From Limnomonas spitsbergensis (Eukaryota > Chlorophyta > Chlorophyceae > Chlamydomonadales): a DNA stretch of 64,000 nucleotides. Each line of letters begins with the position of its first letter. Position 1 is the stretch's first letter. A program made the position numbers and the translations under genes. Location of the stretch: NCBI GenBank assembly GCA_037349105.1, contig JAYJMM010000116.1:4278001-4342000 (forward strand), in the 5' to 3' direction. The notes under the pieces are model-generated. The model had not been told where the DNA came from, ran no database searches, and saw nothing but the letters and a program-made list of their open reading frames with translations. Below, one piece after another: positions 1 through 10,500 of this stretch.

Positions 1-1539
1 AGCAGAACCAGGGCTTGCAGCTGCGGAGTGGCTATAGGAGTGTCCATTTTCAGAGCAATCAGCTCAGTCCGTAAGTTTGAAAGCTCCTCCTGCAATTATG
101 GTGCATGACACGTGTCTTGACATCTGCCCATGCACCATGTGCCCAAGAGCTGCATTTCACTTTTAGCACTGATGCTTGAAGGTGCATATGACAATGTCCC
201 CCCCCCGGAGCAGCTTTGCACATATCTAGCTGTTCTGTCCAGGATTTGCCAGTAGTCACCTTCGAACTACGAGGCACAGGAATTGCACCCCCAAGGATAG
301 CAGAGAGACATTGCTGCAGCTGAGCATGCGTGGCTTTCAGATCCTGCAGCAGCGCCCCTGCGAGTGGAGCACGGTCGCCATCGGAGTCAAGGAGTGATAT
401 TTGAACTCCTCATCAACGAAAGTCGAACTAACCAGTGAGGAGGTAACCTGCAAGCCCAGGCTCTGGTCTCTGTGAGGCCGTGAGGGCAGTGGCTTTGTCA
501 GAGGCTATGATCGAGTCCTGCGCATCGGGGAAAAACCAAATAATTTATTTCACCGAGAGGCAAAACATCACAAAGTCCCAGGTCCCAAGTGTCATGCCTG
601 AAGTGTCTTCTTTGCATCAGCGCCGAAGTTTCCTTCGTATTTCTTCAGCGACGTAAGCACAGGGGACAGCCTAGAAGCGATGGCCCCTAGTTTCTCCACG
701 AGCTGCTCCATGTCCTATAGCAAGCCGGCTAGCCTTGAGCTGTCGTCAGATGACTAAATGTCTTGCTGCCGCAATATCTCCATCGCTGCATAGGTCTTAT
801 CGACTAATAGGGCAGAAAACCCTGCTGCAAATTGTCACGGAGCAGCGTGACCTGGGACGTTTTCCAGGTTTTGCCGGGTGTGAACCTGGTAGAAGGACAG
901 ATTGAGGACAGCCCCTGCCCGGATCGAGGATTCAAGAAGCTATTTGTGAAACTCAAGCAAGAGAAGCTTAGCATTTCGCATGACTACATATGAAGGTCGT
1001 CGAGTCAGGAGACTTCGACATGCACTTCGTGAAGGGAACCTAGAGTGAGTTTGGTACCGTTATATCCTCACTCACTGACAGTCTGACACTCAGATCTCAG
1101 AGGACCACACCATCACTGCATGCATTTTATATATGAGTTACATAGTAGTCAGGTGAAACGCTCAGAACGTAGGGGTTGTCAGGCTTATTTCAACCAGGTC
1201 CTAGCTGAAGCACTGCGTGAGGCTCAAGCAATGTCATGGGGCCTCGCTGGCCACCATGTCTGACTGACACCTCACCCGTGAGTGCGTAGGGATGTGTTGG
1301 ATTTATTGGACCTTAGCCAAGACCTGCTGCCTGGTGAGGGGGTCAAGCATCCCAACCCCAAGACCAAGACATGGTGGAGTCTGATATCCGGAGGCAGCAG
1401 CTCTACTTTGAAGGCCAGGGCTTCAAACAAGGTGATTCATCCTTCGGTTTAACAGTCGGCTTCTGTTCCTTCCTCAATGGCTTGCACAGATGGCAACAGC
1501 ACCCTCCCTCCGTAGCTTGTCCCAACGGAAAAGGGAGGC
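1..1539. other. No gene recognised (upstream of RBR gene)
   Basis: I see no convincing coding exon, RNA gene or complete transposon here. Short ORFs are scattered on both strands. A stretch at 1371-1433 could be an exon because it ends in a possible donor, but it matches no family I know. The true first exon and promoter of the downstream E3 ligase gene may lie in this stretch. Confidence 0.5.
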
Positions 1540-4500
1540 ATGGATTGGATCTACGAAGATGATCTCGGGGCCAGCGCTGTGACCTACCTCGCGGCTGGAT
1601 CCAAAATCAAGAGCGCAACTCTCATTGGATCCCTTGCAGCAGCAACAGCCGGCGCCACAGATCATGATCTCAATCCCTCCAATGGGTTCTGGTTTGCATC
1701 ACTCAGCCTGTACGGCTGGGCCAGCAGATCAGCAGCGCTGACCCTGTTCGGTGGCTTGGACCCTGCTGCAGCCGTCAACCCAGCGCCTAGGGCAAAACGC
1801 GACCAAGCGAGGGCATACATCCTCACTATCCTTTTATCCGCGGGCTTCACACCGGACCTGTCCGTTGTGACCCAGAGGTAAGCCCAGGGCGGAAAACGAC
1901 CAAGAGAGAGAAAACATCCTGACTAACGTTTCATCCGCTGGGCTCACACGAGATCTATCTGTTGTGATGGGAGACCGCATGACAACCACAGACCTCGAGA
2001 GGGACATGCCCTCGCACCCATGCCTGTGTTTGGGACCTAATCTGATCCCAAGGCAGAGCCTGATCCCTTGATCTGTTCACTCTGTAAGATGTGGTCACAA
2101 AACATGCAGCCGATAAACTTTTTGGAAAGGGATGGGTAAAACTCCTGTGGAGATCAGCCTCTCCTGTGGGGATACCTATTTTTGACCCGAGAACCACCTG
2201 CACTGCCTTCCTGTACCCTACCTTCAGAGACAGATCCATGGCCTAATTTCTGCTGCACTGCAGCAAAAAAGCTTCTGGCCAATCCATGCCTGTGCGTCTG
2301 CAAATTCACGTGTGCTGCCGACTTCAGCCATGCCCTCCTTGTGCATGCTGCAGAGCCGACAGCTTGCTGCACTGCTGCTTGATGAATAAAGGGTCGCCAG
2401 CGGTGTTGGCTGTGCTGCTGGAGGGCCTGCCGCCAAGCTATCCCCAAGAAAAACGACCGAACCTGCAGGTGCTGACAGACTGGAAGAGTGCTTGCCAACC
2501 CGTGATCCGCTCGGTCATCAAATCTGAACTTGGCCCCTGGACAAATGATATGAACATGTTTGTGAAGTCTCTGAAAACGGTACCCTGCAATGAAAATGTT
2601 TTAAGTAACAGTGGCAGCAGCGAGGTATGGCAGGGACAGGAGAACGTGCTCCTCAGCTCGTGAGTCACCTCGAAGCTGTCCCCAGTCCTGTCTGCCACAC
2701 GCCTGCCATCATGCCTTCTCTGTCGCTGCTGCAGTCTGAGGATGCCACTGGTCGCCGCCCCCTGGACCTGGCTCTGGAGCTTGGGCTGTGGGAGGCTGCA
2801 GGCCTGTTACTCAGGGCAGGAGCTCTGTCGGTGAGCCAGTGCCCAATGCTCCCTAACATATGCCTTAGACAGCAGCACACTTGTCTCATCGTATTACACC
2901 TCTGCCACGGTCAGAAACAGGAAGAACAAAACTCTGGCGCATGAGTGGAAGTTACTTTGGATTTTTTTAGGGATGAGTTTGGCCTTTCTAATCCGGTGGC
3001 TATGCCTGTGGCTACTCTGGCTCTATAGCCCTGTGGCTATCTCTGTTTTAGCCTTGCCTGTGACTAAACTGACTGAAGATGAAGCTCCTGATCCAGTGGT
3101 TGACTGTATACCAGCCCTTTTGCCAGCCCTTCTGATCTTTTTGACCGGAAGATTCCAGGTATCGATTTTCAAATTTCAGATGCCGTTCCCTCACAGTGCT
3201 ATGCATATCCCAGGCTCTGATGCAGCCGTCCTCCCGTGTCCCTCTGCCCTCCAGGGGCGTCAGGATCTGTCAGACATGATGCAGCGGGTGGGCGCTGATG
3301 TCCACACGCCTCGCCTGGCTCCGCTTCCCTGGAGTGAGTTGCGGCGTGTGGCGGGCAACGGGGGGAAGCTACTTGCGATGCTGACGGGCGGTGGCGGCCC
3401 GGAGGTCTTTAAGCAGGTGAGCGGGCTTGCCTCACAGACTCTGGCAGCTCCAAAACACTGTCTGGATCCAGCCTGCGTCAGCCTTGGGATCTCTACCCTC
3501 CGGCCATGGGGCGTCAGAAGATAGCATGTGGCTTGTGCCAGCTAGGATGGAAGAAAAAAAGGAAGAGATACATCCTGAAGCGCGGATTAAGGATGGCGCC
3601 CGTTCGGCCGCAGCCCTGAGTAGCCTACCATCTAGCTTGGTGCTAGGATGATAATGGGTGCTTGTTCATCCTTGCGTGTTTCATGCGTGCAAGGTTGACT
3701 AGTGAGGATTGGTGCACCATGTCTGCTTCATGCAAGTGAAATTACGAAATGATGATTGGACCCCTTGTGTCAACCAGCGATCCACTGTCGTAGCCCTCAT
3801 GAACATGTACCTGCTGCATGCCCCTGCCCCCTGCGGTACATCAAGAATCTTCCTCTGATTTAGGCTGGGGCCACCCTCCCTACCTGCTGCACGCTCCTGT
3901 CATCTGGTATACATCAAGACCCCCCCCCTGCTTCAGGCTAGGGCCACCCTCCCTGGCTCTGACAAGGCCATATCGGGGGAGGAGCTGGAGAGGCAGATCC
4001 ACGATATTCTTGAGGCGGCTGTGCAGGTGAGTGATCTACAGCTGTGAGGTCATGCTTCTTGACTACCTATCTTGTCTGATTGCCCTGTGCCATATTGTTG
4101 CACATCGAAAGTACCTGGCGCCCTGGCTTACTAGATCAAGCATATCCTGGTTCGGGATTATGAAGACGTAGCTATGTGACACCAGGGGTTGTGTCACCCC
4201 CTGTGTCACACTGTCCTGTCTCCTTCCTTGCAGGATCAGCCCACGGCCAGTGTAAGCGGAAGGAGCACCACCAAGACATTGAACAAGTCAGCTGTGGCAA
4301 GAGCCATGCAGGAATCTGTGTCTCAGGTTATGTATGCCCTGCAGGTGAGGGGAGGGGACAGTGGGTGCCAGGTGGGCACAAAACCCACCAGCCTACGGGC
4401 GGCAGGCGGCTTACCCTTGATGGTCATGTGGTGAGCAGGTGAAGGAGGGAGGTGGCACTGGGGGGCACAAACCTGCCCTTGGCCTGCAGGCAGGCGGCTC

Positions 4501-7500
4501 ACCCCAGGCTGTCCTGTGGCTTGCAGGTAGATAGTGTGACAGCGGGTTCCCTGCTGGCTGAGCGCAACTACGATGCGGACGCAGTGATACGGTCAGCGGC
4601 TCAAGGGCACGCGTCTGCCGCACCAGCAGGGGCAGCTGGAACGCCCGTCGGGGACTATGGCAAGAGCAAGGGGCCTGCCTCGGATGCGCTTGGGCCTGCC
4701 GAGGTCGTCGCGCGCCAGTGCCTCGTATGCTTTGATGACATCCGAGAGCAGAGGGCGCCCGTGAACATGCCTTGCGGGCACTTCACATGCGACGAATGGT
4801 GACAACAGCTTTGAGGCGGGAGTGCATGGAAGCGGGGGGGGGGCCAGAGGACATGCCGCCTGCGACTTGGGACGGAATGGTCCCCATCCAGAGATGGTTT
4901 GGCACCTCAAGTTGTGGGGCTTTGTTGTCTAGATTTCGAAGCACTAACTGCAACCGAATCCCCTAGCCAAACTCTGTGTGTTCTAACCTGGCTCAGGCAG
5001 GGATTTGCAGGGTATAGTAATGAACATTTTATTCTCTGTCTGATCTACGTTGTCACAGGCCTCTCCTCCCTTCCTTCCTTCCTGTGAGTGTCCTCTCTCC
5101 TGGAGTCTCTCACAACCCTCCCCTCCCTGTGTGCGTCCGCTCTCCTGGAGTCTCTCACAACCTCCCCTCCCTGTGTGTGTGTGTCCTGGTCCTCTCTGCT
5201 GGAGCATGTCACTCATGACTCCCGCCCTCCTGTGCGTGTGTGTGTGTGTGTCTCTCCTCTCAGCTAGGGTCTGTCACTCACAAGTCACGACCCTCCCCTC
5301 CCTGTGTGCGTCCGCTCTCCTGGAATCTCTCACAACCTCCCCTCCCTGTGTGTGTGTGTCCTGGTCCTCTCCGCTGGAGCATGTCACTCATGACTCCCGC
5401 CCTCCTGTGCGTGTGTGTGTGTGTGTCTCTCCTCTCAGCTAGGGTCTGTCACTCACAAGTCACAACCCTCCCCTCCCTCCCTGTCTATGTGTGTGCGTGT
5501 GTTTGTGTCTCTCTTCTCTCAGCTGGGGTCTCTCACTCACAACCCTCCCCTCCCCGTCTATGTGTGTGTGTCCTCTCAGCTGGAGAGGCATCTTGCGTGC
5601 CAGGCTGAGCGAGGGGGACCCCGACCGTGCACGCTGCCCGCATCCCGGCTGCAAGCTCCTGCTGCCCCTAGGCCGAGCTCAGGGCTTGCTGAAACCTGAG
5701 GTGAGAGGATGAGAAGGTATGGGCAGGATGTGCAATATAATAGCCTTTCAAGCACAGGGGAAGGGAGGAATGCGGCTGCAGCAGCAAATACAAGCCCCCC
5801 CGAGGTAAAAAACGTCCGGAACTCGCCTGAATATCTGTTTTGCTCTCTCTTTCAGTTTAGAGACGCTTCATTTTGAGCCTCTGGCCGCCCTGCCCCTCAC
5901 CACTGGTTTTAGATAGTGCTTCAGCTGCATTTAAGCTGTGAACCGACCTACAGCCTGCAGGGTTTGATGCTACTAGGGCCACCGGCCGGGTGCCGTTAAA
6001 AGCTGGGTCCTTATTGGCCCATTGGTGGCCGCCTGGTGGCCCCCAAATTTTATCTGGTGCACTCAAAGGGTCCTTATTGGCCCATTGGAGGCCGTCTGGC
6101 AGCCCTGAAACGTTATCTGGTGCACTCGTATACACACAAATGCACAAATGCTTACATATAGGAGGTTGATCGGCTGCAGCAGCTGGTGGCTGCCCACTAC
6201 GTTGACGTGCATCCGCACACGACATGGTGCCCCCGCCCGGGGTGTGGGGCCTCTGTCCAGCTGCGTGTGCCAGCAGCCAGATTGCTCCCTCCGACCGATC
6301 ATTCCAAGGGTGGCGCTGCCGTTGCCGATGGGCATGACGTGGAGATGCTCGGGTCCGCGCTGGCATCTGGTCGCGGCCTGGCTGCGGCCTGTCAATGCGG
6401 CACCCGCTTCTGCTTTCAGTGTGCGCGCTGTCCGTCTCACGAGCCAGCCAGTTGTGACCAGGTGAGAGGAGGGCAGGGGGGCAGGTAAAGGGGATCCGTG
6501 GGGAAAGGGCAGGATGTGGGGAATGAACAGGACGAGGGGAAGGGAAAGGCAGGCTGTGGAACAATGTAAGGATGTTGGGAAAGGAATAGGACAGGAGGGA
6601 TGTTGCTGTTACTGCGTGCGCAATGTTTGGTTGCTAAGGGGAGGGGCGTAGGGCAGGGCTGTGGGGCGGGCTTCGGGCAGGGCTCAGTTTAGTGAGAGGG
6701 GTGGTAGGAAAGGGAGAGGAGGGACGCTTGCAGTGCTCTGACTCAGCCGGGTCATCCTGAGAGAATGTTTAGCTGTCTGCAAGATGCCGGTGCTCCTCCC
6801 TCTGATGGGCATATGGCAGGGCTGAGGTAAGGGCTGAGGGAAGGGCTATAGCCTGTAGGTAGTGAGGGGGGTGGTAGGGAAGGGGGAGGAGGGACGCTTG
6901 CAGTGCCCTGACTCACCTGGGTCATCCTGTGATAATGTTGTGCTGTCTGCATGATCCCGGTGCTCTTCCCTCTGATGAGCATAGTACAGGGCTGAGGGGA
7001 GGGCTGAGGGAAGGGCTATAGCCTGTAGGTAGTGAAGGGGGTGGTAGGGAAGGGGGAGGAGGGACGCTTGCAGTGCCCTGACTCACCTGGGTCATCCTGT
7101 GATAATGTTGTGCTGTCTGCATAATCCCGGTGCTCTTCCCTCTGATGAGCATAGTACAGGGCATAGGGCAGGGCTGAGGGGAGGGCTCAGGGGAGGGCTG
7201 AGGGCAGGGCTGAGGGGAGGGCTGAGGGAAGGGCTATAGCCTGTAGGTAGTGAGAAGGGGGGATAGAAAGGAGGAGGAGGGACGCTTGCATTGCCCTGAC
7301 TCACCTGGGTCATCCTGTAATAATGTTTGCTGTCTGCGAGATGCCGCTGCCCCTCCCTCTGATGGCCAGGTGCGGGAATGGGAGCAGATGCGGCGCAAAT
7401 TTCAGGAGCAGGCGGCCTCCAGCACCGAGGAGTGGATCCGAATGAACACCAAAGCATGTCCCCAATGTGAGTGGGTGCTGCGTGCCATGCCATGGATCCG

Positions 7501-10500
7501 AATGGACACCAAAGCATGTCTCCAATGTGAGTGGGTGCTGCGTGCCATGCCATGGATCCGAATGGACACCAAAGCATGTCTCCAATGTGAGTGTGTGCTG
7601 CGTGCCATGCCATGGATCCGAATGGACACCAAAGCATGTCCCCAATGTGAGTGGGTGCTGCGTGCCATGCCATGGATCCGAATGGACACCAAAGCATGTC
7701 TCCAATGTGAGTGGGTGCTGCGTGCCATGCCATGGATCCGAATGGACACCAAAGCATGTCTCCAATGTGAGTGTGTGCTGCGTGCCATGCCATGGATCCG
7801 AATGGACACCAAAGCATGTCTCCAATGTGAGTGGGTGCTGCGTGCCATGCCATGGATCCGAATGAACACCAAAGCATGTCCCCAATGTGAGTGGGTGCTG
7901 CGTGCCATGCCATGGATCCGAATGGACACCAAAGCATGTCTCCAATGTGAGTGTGTGCTGCGTGCCATGCCATGGATCCGAATGAACACCAAAGCATGTC
8001 CCCAATGTGAGTGTGTGCTGCGTGCCATGCCATGGATCCGAATGGACACCAAAGCATGTCCCCAATGTGAGTGGGTGCTGCGTGCCATGCCATGGATCCG
8101 AATGAACACCAAAGCATGTCCCCAATGTGAGTGGGTGCTGCGTGCCATGCCATGGATCCGAATGGACACCAAAGCATGTCTTCAATGTGAGTGGGTGCTG
8201 CGTGCCATGCCATGGATCCAAATGAACACCAAAGCATGTCCCCAATGTGAGTGGGTGCTGCGTGCCATGCCATGGATCCGAATGAACACCAAAGCATGTC
8301 TCCAATGTGAGTGTGTGCTGCGTGCCATGCCATGGATCCGAATGAACACCAAAGCATGTCCCCAATGTGAGTGTGTGCTGCGTGCCATGCCATGGATCCG
8401 AATGGACACCAAAGCATGTCTCCAATGTGAGTGGGTGCTGCGTGCCATGCCATGGATCCGAATGAACACCAAAGCATGTCCCCAATGTGAGTGTGTGCTG
8501 CGTGCCATGCCATGGATCCGAATGGACACCAAAGCATGTCTCCAATGTGAGTGTGTGCTGCGTGCCATGCCATGGATCCGAATGAACACCAAAGCATGTC
8601 CCCAATGTGAGTGTGTGCTGCGTGCCATGCCATGGATCCGAATGGACACCAAAGCATGTCCCCAATGTGAGTGGGTGCTGCGTGCCATGCCATGGATCCG
8701 AATGGACACCAAAGCATGTCTCCAATGTGAGTGTGTGCTGCGTGCCATGCCATGGATCCGAATGGACACCAAAGCATGTCTCCAATGTGAGTGGGTGCTG
8801 CGTGCCATGCCATGGATCCGAATGAACACCAAAGCATGTCCCCAATGTGAGTGGGTGCTGCGTGCCATGCCATGGATCCGAATGGACACCAAAGCATGTC
8901 TCCAATGTGAGTGGGTGCTGCGTGCCATGCCATGGATCCGAATGAACACCAAAGCATGTCCCCAATGTGAGTGTGTGCTGCGTGCCATGCCATGGATCCG
9001 AATGGACACCAAAGCATGTCTCCAATGTGAGTGTGTGCTGCGTGCCATGCCATGGATCCGAATGAACACCAAAGCATGTCCCCAATGTGAGTGTGTGCTG
9101 CGTGCCATGCCATGGATCCGAATGGACACCAAAGCATGTCCCCAATGTGAGTGGGTGCTGCGTGCCATGCCATGGATCCGAATGGACACCAAAGCATGTC
9201 TCCAATGTGAGTGGGTGCTGCGTGCCATGCCATGGATCCGAATGGACACCAAAGCATGTCTCCAATGTGAGTGTGTGCTGCGTGCCATGCCATGGATCCG
9301 AATGAACACCAAAGCATGTCCCCAATGTGAGTGGGTGCTGCGTGCCATGCCATGGATCCGAATGAACACCAAAGCATGTCTCCAATGTGAGTGTGTGCTG
9401 CGTGCCATGCCATGGATCCGAATGAACACCAAAGCATGTCCCCAATGTGAGTGTGTGCTGCGTGCCATGCCATGGATCCGAATGGACACCAAAGCATGTC
9501 CCCAATGTGAGTGGGTGCTGCGTGCCATGCCATGGATCCGAATGAACACCAAAGCATGTCTCTAATGTGAGTGGTGCTGCGTGCCATGCCATGGATCCGA
9601 ATGGACACCAAAGCGTGTCTCCAATGTGAGTGGGTGCTGCGTGCCATGCCATGGATCCGAATGGACACCAAAGCATGTCTCCAATGTGAGTGGGTGCTGC
9701 GTGCCATGCCATGGATCCGAATGAACACCAAAGCATGTCTCCAATGTGAGTGTGTGCTGCGTGCCATGCCATGGATCCGAATGGACACCAAAGCATGTCT
9801 CCAATGTGAGTGTGTGCTGCGTGCCATGCCATGGATCCGAATGGACACCAAAGCATGTCTCCAATGTGAGTGTGTGCTGCGTGCCATGCCATGGATCCGA
9901 ATGAACACCAAAGCATGTCTCCAATGTGAGTGTGTGCTGCGTGCCATGCCATGGATCCGATTGAAGACCAAAGCGTGTCTCCAATGTGAGGGGGAGCTGC
10001 GCTCCAGGCCATGGCCTGCTGTATATTGGGAAGTTTGCATGGGACCTGCAGACTTCAATACTCAAGGGAATTTAGTTAGGCTGGCTGCTAAGCAGCGGAG
10101 GTGTCACTGGCTGCGCCCCGCGTTAACCTGGCCTCTGCATACGATGAGTGATGGATGTTCAGCGCTCGTATGGGGAAGCCCTTTTAATCCATGCCCCAGG
10201 GCCTGTGTAGCTGCCAGTGCTGGCATGCACATTTTATTTATTAACTGTGCCAAGCAGCCGAGGCGTCGCTGGCGGCACGCTGCTTCAACCTGGCCTATGC
10301 ACAGGATGAGTGATGGATGTTCAGCGCTCCCATGGGGAGCCCTTTGAATCCATGCCCCAGGGCGTGTGTCGCTGCTAGTAGGCACTGGCGCACTGGCATG
10401 CACATTTTATTTATTAACTATGCTGCTGCCTGATTCACCTGACTTGTCTTCACTTGGAATGTGCCCTTCACAGGCAAGACCAAAATCGACAAAGACGGAG

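Noticed and set aside
2469..2624. Longer form of RBR exon 2 using the GTATGG donor at 2625
   Set aside because: Not excluded, but the shorter form (donor GTGCTG at 2469) gives better ankyrin spacing. Both keep frame.
7434..10017. CRISPR array
   Set aside because: Units are contiguous with no unique spacers, and the setting is a eukaryotic intron.
7092..10065. Giant ORFs of 988, 900, 771 and 456 codons on both strands
   Set aside because: The repeat unit is 60 bp, so any frame without a stop in one unit stays open across the array. Only the plus frame that continues the RING2 exon has meaning.
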